Shown piece by piece: positions 8,171-17,801 of a DNA stretch of 64,000 nucleotides; position 1 is the stretch's first letter; each line of letters opens with the position of its first letter. This DNA is from a bacterium (GTDB lineage Bacteria > Planctomycetota > UBA1135 > UBA2386). Where the stretch lies: the NCBI GenBank assembly GCA_030432695.1, contig JAUILN010000004.1, positions 496,001-560,000 on the forward strand, in the 5' to 3' direction. Both the position numbers and the translations under genes were made by a program. Under the pieces are notes generated by a model. It made no database searches and was not told where the DNA came from. It saw only the letters and a list, made by a program, of their open reading frames with translations.

Positions 8171-9310
8171 TCATGCGGCGGACGGCCGACGTCCGAGCAG
8201 CACCGCTCCCAGGCTGGTGGCCAGCGCAATGCCACCCATCGCCCAGAACACCCCGCCGGCGTAGTGCTCGAACAGCACCGCCGACAGGCTCGTCGCCAAC
8301 GCCATCGCGATCCCGGTCGTCACCGCCGACAGGAGACTCTGCGCCGTGCTCGAGAACGCCTGCGGCACGTGCCGCTGCAGGTGTCCGATCGCCGCCAGAT
8401 GGGTCGCGCCGAAGCTGAACGCGTGCAGCCAGTTGGTCGCCGCGAGCACGCCCACGTCGGTCGACAGCGCCAACACCGACCAGCGCAGCACTGCGGCACC
8501 GCCGCCGATCAGGAACAGCCGCCGCGTCCCCATCCGCTCCGCCCAGCCCGAGCCGAACGCGAACAGCACGATCTCCGCGACCACGCCCTCGGCCCACAGC
8601 CAACCCACGACGTCTTCGCCGATTCCGCTGCGCGTCCAGTGCAGCGTGGAGAAGCCGTAGTAGGCGGCATGGCTGGCCTGCAGCAGGCCGGCGACCGCCA
8701 CCACCGCCACGAACGACCGGTTGCCCAGCAACTGCCGGATTGGCCGTTCACCCGCCGTCGGCCGATGCGCCCCGCTGCCCGACGCGGGCACCAACGGCGC
8801 CAGCAGTGCCGCCGCCGCCAGCGCGCAGAGCACCACCCAATACACCAGCCCCGGCCCGTTCTCTTCGACCGCCGCCCCGATCCCGATCGCCGCCAGCAGG
8901 AACGCCAGCGACCCCCACAGCCGGATCCGCCCGTAGCGCAACCCGTGCTGCCGCGCAGCCAACACCGTGAGGTTGTCGATCAACGGGATCAACGGCGGGA
9001 ACAGGATCCCGAACGCCAGGCTCAGCCCGAACAACGGCCAGAAGCCCTCGACGAACCCGAACGGCACGAACGCCACCGTCGCCAACGCCGACAGCACCAT
9101 CAGCGTCCGCACCCGCCGCCCCGCCCGATCGGCCCGCTGCGCGATCCACGGCGTCGCCACCGTCCGCACCACGATCGCGGTGGTCAACAGCCACCCGATC
9201 TGCGTGTCGTCCATGCCGCGCTGCTCCAGCCACTTCGGCCAGAACACCAGCCAGGCGCAGAGGACGACGAAGGTCGCGGCGTAGTAGAGGGCGAGGCGGA
9301 GGGGGATCAG
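8171..9310 (-). CDS. MFS transporter (MFS_1-like family)
   Basis: About 379 residues with 12 predicted membrane helices; resembles the HcaT / nucleoside-permease-like branch of the major facilitator superfamily. Substrate unknown. The first helix (IPLRLALYYAATFVVLCAWL) is encoded upstream of the first ATG/GTG/TTG in frame (GTG at 9247), so translation must begin at a rarer codon, for example CTG at 9308-9310. That codon overlaps the TGA (9307-9309) of the preceding thioredoxin-like gene, suggesting translational coupling. Starting at 9247 would remove helix 1. Confidence 0.82.
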   Translation of the reverse strand: MIPLRLALYYAATFVVLCAWLVFWPKWLEQRGMDDTQIGWLLTTAIVVRTVATPWIAQRADRAGRRVRTLMVLSALATVAFVPFGFVEGFWPLFGLSLAFGILFPPLIPLIDNLTVLAARQHGLRYGRIRLWGSLAFLLAAIGIGAAVEENGPGLVYWVVLCALAAAALLAPLVPASGSGAHRPTAGERPIRQLLGNRSFVAVVAVAGLLQASHAAYYGFSTLHWTRSGIGEDVVGWLWAEGVVAEIVLFAFGSGWAERMGTRRLFLIGGGAAVLRWSVLALSTDVGVLAATNWLHAFSFGATHLAAIGHLQRHVPQAFSSTAQSLLSAVTTGIAMALATSLSAVLFEHYAGGVFWAMGGIALATSLGAVLLGRRPSAA

Positions 9311-10413
9311 CGCCCACCCTCCCGCACCACCTCACCACCGAACCACCGCGCCACGATCCCCTCCAACTCCGCGTAATCACTCCCCGCAGTCCCATGCGCC
9401 CCCTCCGCATCCGGATGCACCCGCGGCCCGTGATGCACCCAGCGCACCATCCCGTGCTCGTCGACCAGGAACGACACGCTGGTGGCCGTACTCAGCGAGC
9501 CGCGCGCCATCAGCTTCTTCAACACCTTCCAGTCGTCGTCGACCGCCCAGGGCCCTGCCACTCCGAGCTCCGCGAGGTAGTCGCGCAGCCAATCACTCGT
9601 CTGCTCCGTCGGTCCCTTCTGGTGATAGACCGGCACCAGCCGGAGCGACTCGTAACGCCCCGCCAACTCCGCCAAGGCCGGCAGGCTCGCGCGGCAGTGG
9701 GGGCAGCCGTCGGTCCAGAAGCGATACAGCACGAGACCACCAGCCGGCGCGCGCAATGCATCGAGGTCGGGCTCGCCGTCGGCATCTGCGGGTAGATCGC
9801 GTGGGCTCAGTTCGGTGACCGGTTCCATGGCGCGGCCGAACAATGCGTTGGGCGGCCAGTCTGCGCGGGAGGTGCCGAGCACCTGGTGGATCGTGTCGTT
9901 CTCGGCGAGGGGGAGCACGGCGCGGAGGATGCCGCGGCGGTCGTGGACGGCGATCCAGGGGCGCGCGGGGGCGTGGTAGCTCGCGTCGATCTGCGGCACG
10001 AACACGTGGACGGCGCGGGAGTCGGCGTCGGGGCGCGCGTCGGCGTTCTCGGTCGCGACCACCAGGCCCACCCGTCGTCGTCCGCCGCGGTCGAGGACCT
10101 CGGGCACGAACTCGCGGGCGGCGGCGAGGTCGGCCATGCCGGCTTCGCCACCACGCGCGCCGAGGACCAGCAGCGGAGCGCGGGTGAAGCGCTCGGCGAA
10201 GCGCGGCTCGATGGGCTCGGGCTCGGCGTCGGCGGTGAGTAGCACCGCGTCCTGCCAGCTGGGGAAGGCGCGGCCGATCGGGGCGGCTGCGGGGCGCGCC
10301 GCGGGATCCGGAGACGTCTCCTGGGCGACACCGCGCGGCAGCGCGCCCGCGAGCAGGCACAGGGATACGACGACGACTCGTGCTGGGACCGGACCGGATT
10401 GCTTACGCCTCAT
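9307..10413 (-). CDS. Secreted TlpA/thioredoxin-like protein
   Basis: 368 residues with an N-terminal signal (basic start, then VVVVSLCLLAGAL). The C-terminal third is a thioredoxin fold with redox motif CPHC in FWTDGCPHCRASLPALAEL, followed by a family-like FLVDEHGMVRWVHHG strand; the first half has no recognised domain. Likely a periplasmic thiol-disulfide reductant or an SCO/TlpA-like factor. It overlaps the downstream MFS gene start. Confidence 0.8.
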   Translation of the reverse strand: MRRKQSGPVPARVVVVSLCLLAGALPRGVAQETSPDPAARPAAAPIGRAFPSWQDAVLLTADAEPEPIEPRFAERFTRAPLLVLGARGGEAGMADLAAAREFVPEVLDRGGRRRVGLVVATENADARPDADSRAVHVFVPQIDASYHAPARPWIAVHDRRGILRAVLPLAENDTIHQVLGTSRADWPPNALFGRAMEPVTELSPRDLPADADGEPDLDALRAPAGGLVLYRFWTDGCPHCRASLPALAELAGRYESLRLVPVYHQKGPTEQTSDWLRDYLAELGVAGPWAVDDDWKVLKKLMARGSLSTATSVSFLVDEHGMVRWVHHGPRVHPDAEGAHGTAGSDYAELEGIVARWFGGEVVREGGR

Positions 10414-10491
10414 GGCGCCATGCTACCAGCCACCACCGCAGGGATCCGGAGCCGAACACGCAGCACGGCACTTCGCCCGTATCCTGCGGCC

Positions 10492-11841
10492 ATGCTCCGC
10501 GTCGCACGCCGCACCCGTTGCCTTCCGACCGTCCTCGCCCTGACCGGCTGGGCTGGCTCGCTGTCCGCGCAGGACCTCGACCCCATTGCCGAGCGGATCC
10601 GCAGCAATGCCTTCGCCAGCCAGCAGGCCGCCGCGACCCTCGGCACCCTCACCGACGGCTTCGGCCACCGGCTGCCGGGAAGCGAAGCCCACCGCGCCGC
10701 CGCCGCGTGGTTGGTCGATCGACTGAACCGCTACCGGCTGAAGGTCCGCGAGGAGACCATCGAGCTGGCGCAGGGCTGGCAGCGCGGTCGGGCCGTGGTG
10801 GAGATCATCGAGCCCGCTCCGCGTCGCCTGCCGGCCTGCTTCGCGTCGGTGTGGTCGCTGCCGACCCACGATCTGGAGACCGGAGAAGCCCGCCCGGTCG
10901 CCGGGGAGTTGGTGCTCGCCGACGGCCCGCGTGATGACGTCGACGGGCGCATCGTGCTGGTCGACACGTCGGCGGTGCCGTTCGGGGCGCGCGCGGAACA
11001 TCCCTTCCCTGGCGCCGCCGCGGTGCTGGTCGACTCGGGGCGGCCCTGGGCCGTGGGCGCCACCGGTTGCGCGACCTGGGCCGCCTCCGGCATCCCCGCG
11101 CCGATGCCCACCGTGTTCCTGCCGCACACCGAGGCCACGCGCCTGCGCCGCTTCGCCGGCGGGGACACCGAGGTGCGCATCGCGATCGACGTCGCCGCCA
11201 CGCTCGGCGAAGCGGTCGCGATCCCCGAGGTCGTCGCCGACCTGCCGGGCGAGGGCGAGCACGCCGACGAGATCGTCTGGATCGCGGCTCCCTTCGACAG
11301 CTTCGACCTCGGCGACGGTGCCGCGACGGGTGCCGCCACCGCGACCCTCCTGGAAGCCGCGCGCCTGTTGTCGATCGCCGGCAAGAAGCCGGCCCGCACC
11401 ATCCGCTTCGTGCTGCTCGGCGCGAGCTGCCTCGGCCTCGGCAGTGCCGGCTACGCCGCGCGCCACGCCGAGGAACTCGACCGCCACGTCACCGGTCTCG
11501 TGATCCCCGCCGGCGGCGGCGCGCCGCGCGGTCTCGGCCTCGCCCTGCAGACCGAGACCCTGCCGCTGGCCGAGCAATGGTTCGCGCCGGTCACCGACCT
11601 CGGCCTGACCGATGTCGGCTTCCGCACCGGCGAGACCGACCTGCCGGTGGCGATGCAGGACCTCGGCGTGCCGGTCTTCGAGTTCCTGATCAGCGGGGCG
11701 GAGGTGGCCCTGGTGGAGGGCACGCGCGCCGACACGCTCGACCGGGTGTTGGCCGACGACCTGCGCATCGCGGCCTGCGCGGTGGCCACGGTGGCGTGGC
11801 GGATGGCGGCGGGAGAGGCGCCTGGTCGGTTCCAGCGGTAG
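10492..11841 (+). CDS. M28-peptidase-like protein without metal ligands (pseudoenzyme)
   Basis: 449 residues; signal peptide (first 26 residues, ending SLSAQ), PA-like insert (about 130-240) and an M28 aminopeptidase / carboxypeptidase Q-type fold. The architecture and an N-terminal GFGHRLPGSEAHRAAAAWLVDRL match active relatives. However, the metal-site positions are all replaced: APFDSFDLGDGAATG (266-280) where relatives have GHLDSWDxGxGAxDDG, ASCLGLGSAG (311-320) where they have AEEQGGxGA, and EGTRADTLD (409-417) where they have HTxADTxD. The reading frame is intact, so this looks like a retained non-catalytic secreted protein. Start at ATG 10492 ahead of the signal. Confidence 0.8.
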   Translation: MLRVARRTRCLPTVLALTGWAGSLSAQDLDPIAERIRSNAFASQQAAATLGTLTDGFGHRLPGSEAHRAAAAWLVDRLNRYRLKVREETIELAQGWQRGRAVVEIIEPAPRRLPACFASVWSLPTHDLETGEARPVAGELVLADGPRDDVDGRIVLVDTSAVPFGARAEHPFPGAAAVLVDSGRPWAVGATGCATWAASGIPAPMPTVFLPHTEATRLRRFAGGDTEVRIAIDVAATLGEAVAIPEVVADLPGEGEHADEIVWIAAPFDSFDLGDGAATGAATATLLEAARLLSIAGKKPARTIRFVLLGASCLGLGSAGYAARHAEELDRHVTGLVIPAGGGAPRGLGLALQTETLPLAEQWFAPVTDLGLTDVGFRTGETDLPVAMQDLGVPVFEFLISGAEVALVEGTRADTLDRVLADDLRIAACAVATVAWRMAAGEAPGRFQR

Positions 11842-11911
11842 GCCGGCGCGCACCCGGATCGGGATTCCGGGGGTACGCTCGGACCCCCGACTGCGGTGAC
11901 CGACACCGCCG

Positions 11912-14611
11912 ATGATGATGCACCCGACCGCAGCCGTCCGTCGCGGAGCCACCGCTCCGCTGCGTTCCCTCCTCTACCTGTCCGCGCTCGCCGCTGCCGT
12001 CGCGGCCGCCCCTGCCCAGACCCGGTGGGCCGAGCGCAGCGGCCCGATGCTGGCACTCGCCACGAGCACCACGCCCGCTCCGGAGATCACCGACCTGCGC
12101 CTCGCCGACGTCGACGGCGATGGCGCCGCCGACCTGCTGGTGGCGCGCAACGGTCGGTCCGCCGAGCTGTGGCGCAACGACGGCGAGGGCGGGTTCCGCG
12201 CCGGCAACCCGCTGCCGATCTCGCACGCGCGGCGGCTCGGCCTCGCCGACCTGGACGGCGACGGCGCTCTCGACGTGCTCAGCCTGCCCGGCCTCGGCGC
12301 CGGCGCGTTCTACGCCCAGCCGCGCGCCCTGCAGCTCGCCTTCGGTGACGGCGCGGGGAACTTTACGAGCGGTGCCGCCAGCCTGCCGTCGATCCAGGTG
12401 GTGGGCGACGACCTCGCGCTCGCCGACCTCGACGGCGACGGCGACCACGACGCGTTCTTCCTGCACCAGGGCGGTGCCGGTCTGTGGACCAACGACGGGC
12501 TCGGCAACTTCCAGGACGTCTCCGCAGGCCGGCTGCCCGTCGGCCAATACTTCACCGCCGGCTTCGACGGGCTGGTCGACTGGGAGCGCGACGGTGATCC
12601 CGACTTCCTGGTGCTCGACGCCGCCGCCCAGGAGCTGATCCTGCTCGAGAACGACGGCAGTGGGACCTTCACGGCGCGCACGCTCGGCCTCGGGCGCTCG
12701 GTCTCGCGGGTCGTCGCCGCCTGGGACTTCGACGCCGACGGCGATGTCGACGTGCTCGCCAACGACGGCCTGCGCACCAACCTCGGCAACGGCAACTGGA
12801 GCAGCCAGCCGCTCGCCGGCAACCCGCTGTCGATCGCCCGCCTCGTCGACCTCGACGCCGATGGGATCCTCGACGTGCTGGCGCTCGACGACCACGCCGC
12901 GCCGACGGTCCTCGAGCGCGATCCGCTCGGCCCCGGCCTGCGTGACACCACGCCGCAGTGGTTCCCGCAGAACCTCGGCGCGGTCGACCTGTTGAACAAC
13001 ATCGACCTGCACCTCGCCCTCGTGGTCGGCGACGTCGACGGCAACGGCCGGCCCGACGCGGTGACCGGTGGCTCCGAGGGCCGCTCCAACACGTCGTTCA
13101 CCGTCGGCGTGCCGCCCAAGGCGTTCCTGCACGACGGGACCACGGGGTTCGTCGAGGTCTCGTCGACCGGCTTCCGCAGCTCGCCGGTGTCGATCGAGTG
13201 TGCAGTTGCGGGCGACCTCGATGGCGACGGCGACCAGGACCTGGTGCTGGGCTTCCCTTCGCCGTGGATGTTCCGGAGTTCGCTGCAGCACGTGCAGCTG
13301 AACGACGGCACCGGCTCGTTCACCGGTGCCGGGATCCTGCCCTGGGGCAGCGCCAACGACGCGCTCACCGCGTTGGAGCTCGCCGACCTCGACGGCGACG
13401 GCGACCTCGATCTGGTCGGCGTGGCAGGCGCGCCCTGGAACGCGCCCGAGCAGGCGGCGCCGAACCGGCTGGCGCGCAACGAGGGTGGTGGCGCGTTCGT
13501 CGACGCCTCCGCCGGTCTTCCTTCGGTGAGCGACACCACGCGCTGCGTCGCAGTCGGTGACGTGGACGGCGATGGCGACGTCGACCTGCTGTTCGGCAAC
13601 CAGGGTCGCTACGGTTCCTCGACCGGCGCGCAGAATCGCCTGCTGCTCAACGATGGCACCGGCGGCTTCGTCGAGGTGACCGCGACCCACCTGCCGGCGC
13701 GCGCCAACACCACCACCGAGGTATTCCTCTGCGACCTCGACGGCGACGACGACCTCGACCTGGTGGTGGGCAACGGGCCGTTCGGCCCAGGCACCGACGG
13801 GGTCGAGATCCTGCGCAACGACGGCCTCGGCCACTTCACCGCGGCGCCGACCGGCAGCGTGCCCGCCGAGTCGAACCTCGCGTCGCTGGCGGTCGGGGAC
13901 GTCGACGGTGATGGCGACCTCGACGTCGTCACGCCCGATGCGGATCTGTTGAACGACGGGACCGCGAACTTCAGCCAGCGCGTGCCCCGCTCGCGCAGCG
14001 GTGCGGTGCGGATCCGGGCCGGCGACGTGGACGGCGACGGCGCCGCGGACGTGGTCCATGGCCGCTACTCGCGGGGCGGCGCGTTCGGCGAGGTTCGCAC
14101 GCCCGGCTGGAGCGGGCTGGTCACCAACTACGGCGAGGCGCGGACCGTGCTGCTGGTCGACTTCGATGCCGACCAGGACCTCGACCTGTTCGTCGCCGCG
14201 AAGCAGGACCTCACGCCCAACGATCAGGACCGGGACCTGCGTCAGGGTCTGGTGCAGAACCTCGCGACCACGACAGAGCTGTGGAACCTGCCGCGGGTCG
14301 GCGCCACCTGGCGCGTCCGCCTGCAGAGCGAGGTGCCCGGCACCGTCGCGCTGCCGGTGCTCGGCTTCGGCGTCGCGACGCAGCGCGTGACGATTCCCGA
14401 CTATGGCAGCATCGGCGTGGCGCTGCCGGCCTTCGCGCTGGCGCCGATCTCGCTGCCGGTGGTCGGTGCGGGCGAGGCAGCGGTCGCGGTGCCCAACGAT
14501 CCCGCGCTGTTCGGCGTGGAGGTCGTGGTCCAGGCGCTGTTCGTGCCGCCGGTCGGATCCCAGGCGGGGCCGCGGCTCGGCAACGTGGTCCGCGCCGGGA
14601 TCTACCGGTGA
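11912..14611 (+). CDS. Secreted FG-GAP/VCBS repeat protein with C-terminal beta module
   Basis: 899 residues with a signal peptide (about residues 15-36). Roughly a dozen integrin-like FG-GAP repeats contain calcium-loop motifs such as ADVDGDGAADLL and ADLDGDGDLDLV. The last 100 residues, with IPDYGSIGVALP and VPNDPALFGVEVVVQALF, match the C-terminal module found in five other secreted proteins here. Three consecutive ATGs (11912, 11915, 11918) make the exact start uncertain. Probably an exported surface or matrix protein. The 3' end overlaps the convergent sigma-factor gene by 10 bases. Confidence 0.85.
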   Translation: MMMHPTAAVRRGATAPLRSLLYLSALAAAVAAAPAQTRWAERSGPMLALATSTTPAPEITDLRLADVDGDGAADLLVARNGRSAELWRNDGEGGFRAGNPLPISHARRLGLADLDGDGALDVLSLPGLGAGAFYAQPRALQLAFGDGAGNFTSGAASLPSIQVVGDDLALADLDGDGDHDAFFLHQGGAGLWTNDGLGNFQDVSAGRLPVGQYFTAGFDGLVDWERDGDPDFLVLDAAAQELILLENDGSGTFTARTLGLGRSVSRVVAAWDFDADGDVDVLANDGLRTNLGNGNWSSQPLAGNPLSIARLVDLDADGILDVLALDDHAAPTVLERDPLGPGLRDTTPQWFPQNLGAVDLLNNIDLHLALVVGDVDGNGRPDAVTGGSEGRSNTSFTVGVPPKAFLHDGTTGFVEVSSTGFRSSPVSIECAVAGDLDGDGDQDLVLGFPSPWMFRSSLQHVQLNDGTGSFTGAGILPWGSANDALTALELADLDGDGDLDLVGVAGAPWNAPEQAAPNRLARNEGGGAFVDASAGLPSVSDTTRCVAVGDVDGDGDVDLLFGNQGRYGSSTGAQNRLLLNDGTGGFVEVTATHLPARANTTTEVFLCDLDGDDDLDLVVGNGPFGPGTDGVEILRNDGLGHFTAAPTGSVPAESNLASLAVGDVDGDGDLDVVTPDADLLNDGTANFSQRVPRSRSGAVRIRAGDVDGDGAADVVHGRYSRGGAFGEVRTPGWSGLVTNYGEARTVLLVDFDADQDLDLFVAAKQDLTPNDQDRDLRQGLVQNLATTTELWNLPRVGATWRVRLQSEVPGTVALPVLGFGVATQRVTIPDYGSIGVALPAFALAPISLPVVGAGEAAVAVPNDPALFGVEVVVQALFVPPVGSQAGPRLGNVVRAGIYR

Positions 14612-15297
14612 TCGTCGGGCCCGGAGCGCCCGAGCAGCGCGGCGAGTCGCGCGGTCGCCTTGTGGTGCAGGGCGCGCGCCGTCTCGCCGTTCTTCAGCTC
14701 CATCGCCGCGGCGACCTCGGCCCACGGCAGGTCGAGGACCATGCGGTGGTAGACCACCTCGCGGTAACGCTCGCTGAGTTGCAGCAGCGCGGTCTCCAAC
14801 GCGGCGGCTCTCTCGCGGGCCGCGGCGCCGCTCGGCGGCGAGGTCTCCTCGCTGGCCCGCTCGTGGCGGGCGACGGTGGTCTCGCCGAGGTCGGCCAGCC
14901 GCGGCGCGCGGCCGGCACCGCGCTTGTCGGCCCGCTGCCGGCGCCAGCCGTCCTTGATCCGGCTCTCGACGATCCGCGCCATCCAGCGCACGAAGCAGCC
15001 CTCGTTGGTGCTCGCGTCGGCGTTGGCGTCGAAGTCGTCGAGGTGGCGGAACGCGTCGAGCAGCGCCTCCTGCACCAGGTCGTCGTGTTCCAGGAAGGCG
15101 TCGAGCGAGTGGCCGCTGCGCAGCGCGACGAGACCGCGGACGCGCGGCAGGTAGCGGGCGAACAGCCGCTCGCGCGCGGCGTCGTCGCCGGCCTGGGCGC
15201 GTTGCACCAGCGACAGGGTGGCGGTCCAGTCCGCGCCCCCATTCGGGTGGGGCGTCGGGTGGGCCGGCGGGTCGGTCGGTGGGATCTCCGGGCTCAC
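14602..15297 (-). CDS. ECF-type RNA polymerase sigma factor
   Basis: 231 residues, GTG start. Region 2 lies in FARYLPRVRGLVALRSG to FVRWMARIVESRIKD and region 4 in LSERYREVVYHRMVLDLPWAEVAAAMELKNGETARALHHKA. A 30-residue proline-rich N-terminus precedes region 2. It is transcribed away from a membrane Ser/Thr kinase 48 bases away; planctomycete ECF factors are often paired with such kinases, which suggests phosphorylation-based control instead of a classical anti-sigma factor. Confidence 0.9.
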   Translation of the reverse strand: MSPEIPPTDPPAHPTPHPNGGADWTATLSLVQRAQAGDDAARERLFARYLPRVRGLVALRSGHSLDAFLEHDDLVQEALLDAFRHLDDFDANADASTNEGCFVRWMARIVESRIKDGWRRQRADKRGAGRAPRLADLGETTVARHERASEETSPPSGAAARERAAALETALLQLSERYREVVYHRMVLDLPWAEVAAAMELKNGETARALHHKATARLAALLGRSGPDDHR

Positions 15298-15344
15298 GCA
15301 GCCTGCGAGTCTAGCGTGAGCGGCGCCGTGCAGGGGACCGCGCG

Positions 15345-17801
15345 GTGATGCCGCGTCCCGGGGCCGACTGGTTGGACGACGTCGCCACGCTGCTGCGTGC
15401 CCACTACGGCGTCGTCGAAGATCCGCTGCCCGGCTCGGTGCTCGACGCGCTGCGCGCCGAGGGGCCGCAGGTCGAGGTGCTGCGCGAGATCGGCCGCGGC
15501 GGGATGGGCGTGGTCCACGAGGTCTTCGACCGTCGCCTCGGCCGACATCTCGCCCGCAAGGTGCCGCGGCGGCGGGGCGACGTGGTGGAGAGCGAGGCTC
15601 TGTGCGCAGAGGCGCGGCTGATCGGTCGGCTGCAGCATCCGGGCGTGGTGCCGGTCCACGAACTCGGGCTCGACGCGTCGGGTGCGTGGTTCACGATGCC
15701 GCTGGTACGTGGCCGCACCCTGCGCGAGGTGCTGCGCGAAGACCGGCTCGAGGGTTTCGGCTTGTCGCGGCTGGTGGAGGTGCTGATCCGGGTCGGGGAG
15801 ACCCTCGGCCATGCGCACGCGCGCGGCGTCGTGCATCTCGACCTGAAGCCAGCCAACGTCCTGCTCGGCGAGGACGGCGCGGTGTACGTGATCGACTGGG
15901 GCGTCGCGCGGCAGCTCGACACGGCCGACATGAGCCCGGGAGTCGCGGTCGGCACGCCGGGCTACATGGCGCCCGAGCTGGTGCTGGCGGGTCGGTTGGT
16001 CGATGCGCGGGCCGACCTGTTCGCGGTGGGCGCGGTGCTCTACGAGGCGCTCGCCGGGCACCCGCCCTACGACCGGCCGGGCGAGCGACGCGCGGCGCAG
16101 GAGCGGCTGCGTGCGGTGGCCGAGGGGCCGCCCGAACCGCTGCTGCGGTGCGCGCCGGCGGCGCCGGCCGAGCTGGTGTCGATCGCGGAGCGGGCCATGG
16201 CGCGCGATCCCGCGGAGCGCTACGCGGACGCGGCGGAGTTGGTGGCAGATCTCCGGGCGTTCGTCGAGGGACGGGTGGTGCGTGCCCACGCCGTGGGACC
16301 TTGGCCGGAGCTGGTGAAGTGGGTCCGACGCAACCGTGCGCTGGCGATCACCCTCGCCGCGGGGCTCGTTTCGATCGCGTTGCTGAGTGGGCTGTTCGTC
16401 GGGCGGCTGCGCTACGAGCGCGACCGCGCCGACCGACGCCTCGCCGAGCTGCAGGAGCTGGCCGTGGTCGAGCAGGTCGCGGACCTGCGCCGGCGGGCGG
16501 AGGTGGAGCTTTGGCCGGCCGTGCCCGCGCGCATTCCCGAGTTGGAGCTGTGGCTCGACGAGGCCGAGCGGCTGCGTCCGGTCCTCGAGGCGCTGCGGCT
16601 GCGGCGCGCGCAGGCCACCGGCGCGGCCGAACCGGTCGACCGCTGGCGGCGGCGGCTGCTCGATTCGGCGGTCGACGATCTGCAGCGCTTCTTCGCGCCG
16701 CGGCCCGCGGACCGGCCGCCGCTCGGTGCCGAGCGGGAGGACGTGGCGCTGCGGCTCGCGCGCAGCGAATGGCTTCGCGAGCGGCAGGCCGAGCCGGACT
16801 TCGTCGCGGCCTGGCAGCGCGCGATCGGCGAGGTGGCCGACGACCCGCGCTTCGCCGGTCTGCAGTGGACCGCCCAGGACGGCCTGCTGCCGCTCGGTGC
16901 CGATCCAGACTCCGGCCTGCAGGAGTTCGCGCTGCTCGGTTCGGGGACGCTGCCGATACGTGGTGCGGACGGGCGCCTCGGGTTGGCGGGCGACTTCGCG
17001 TTGGTGCTGGTGCTCGTTCCAGGTGGAACGAGTCGGATCGGCGCCGACCGCGAGCAGGGGCCGCACCTCGATCCCGGGGCCGATCCCGCCAACGAGCAGC
17101 CCGTCCACGAAGTCGAGCTGGCGCCGTTCTTCGTCGCGAAGTTCGAGGTCACGCAGGCGCAATGGCGGAGCTGGACCGGGGAGGAGCCGAGCAACCATGG
17201 TGCGTCGAGCCGCTTCGTCGCGGCCGCGCTCGCCGACCGTCATCCGGTGGAGACCGTGAGCTGGCGCGACTGCCAGAAGCTGCTGCCCAAGCTCGGTCTC
17301 GCCCTGCCGACCGAGGTGCAGTGGGAGCATGCCGCGCGGGCTGGCAGCGCCGATCCCTGGTGGACCGGGCGCGACGCGGCGAGTCTCGGGCGACGTCACG
17401 CCGCGAACCTCGCCGACCAGACCGCGCGCGAGGCGCTGGGCGACCGTTGGCCGATCGAAGCAGGACTGCGCGACGGCTTCGTGATGCACGCGCCGGTGGG
17501 CTCGTTCGCCGCCAACGGCTTCGGTCTCTGCGACGTGGCCGGCAACGTGTGGGAGTGGTGCCGCGACGAGTACCGCGCCTACACGACGCCGGCGCGGGCT
17601 GGCGATGGCGCCCGGCCGCTCGACGACGAGCCGGCGATCGTGATCTACCGCGGTGGCGCGTTCGACCAGTTGCCGACCGAGGCGCGCTCGGCGAACCGCG
17701 CCGGTGCGCCGCCCGGGCACCGCGACTTCGCGGTGGGGCTGCGGCCGGTGCGTGCCCTGGACGCGGTCCACGGTGGCGCCCGCGCATCCCGGCGCCGATG
17801 A
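15345..17801 (+). CDS. Transmembrane Ser/Thr protein kinase fused to FGE-like domain
   Basis: 818 residues. A Hanks-type kinase domain (about 45-305) has the glycine loop EIGRGGMGVVHEV, Lys72, catalytic HLDLKPAN (D166) and GTPGYMAPE. The metal-binding DFG is DWG (D184). One transmembrane helix (about 332-353) is followed by a linker and a C-terminal formylglycine-generating-enzyme/sulfatase-modifying-like domain (about 555-815; LPTEVQWEHAARAG, VAGNVWEWC, YRGGAFD). The catalytic cysteine pair of true FGE is absent, so that domain is probably a sensor. GTG 15345 or ATG 15348 starts it. Its stop overlaps the patatin gene as ATGA. Confidence 0.9.
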   Translation: MMPRPGADWLDDVATLLRAHYGVVEDPLPGSVLDALRAEGPQVEVLREIGRGGMGVVHEVFDRRLGRHLARKVPRRRGDVVESEALCAEARLIGRLQHPGVVPVHELGLDASGAWFTMPLVRGRTLREVLREDRLEGFGLSRLVEVLIRVGETLGHAHARGVVHLDLKPANVLLGEDGAVYVIDWGVARQLDTADMSPGVAVGTPGYMAPELVLAGRLVDARADLFAVGAVLYEALAGHPPYDRPGERRAAQERLRAVAEGPPEPLLRCAPAAPAELVSIAERAMARDPAERYADAAELVADLRAFVEGRVVRAHAVGPWPELVKWVRRNRALAITLAAGLVSIALLSGLFVGRLRYERDRADRRLAELQELAVVEQVADLRRRAEVELWPAVPARIPELELWLDEAERLRPVLEALRLRRAQATGAAEPVDRWRRRLLDSAVDDLQRFFAPRPADRPPLGAEREDVALRLARSEWLRERQAEPDFVAAWQRAIGEVADDPRFAGLQWTAQDGLLPLGADPDSGLQEFALLGSGTLPIRGADGRLGLAGDFALVLVLVPGGTSRIGADREQGPHLDPGADPANEQPVHEVELAPFFVAKFEVTQAQWRSWTGEEPSNHGASSRFVAAALADRHPVETVSWRDCQKLLPKLGLALPTEVQWEHAARAGSADPWWTGRDAASLGRRHAANLADQTAREALGDRWPIEAGLRDGFVMHAPVGSFAANGFGLCDVAGNVWEWCRDEYRAYTTPARAGDGARPLDDEPAIVIYRGGAFDQLPTEARSANRAGAPPGHRDFAVGLRPVRALDAVHGGARASRRR

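Noticed and set aside
11690..14725. Minus-strand open frame of 1,011 codons
   Set aside because: Antisense to the FG-GAP gene; repeated VAVEV segments mirror the Asp-Gly repeats of the real gene.
15345..17801. Kinase C-terminus as a true sulfatase-activating enzyme
   Set aside because: The FGE catalytic cysteine pair is absent, and no sulfatase gene is nearby.
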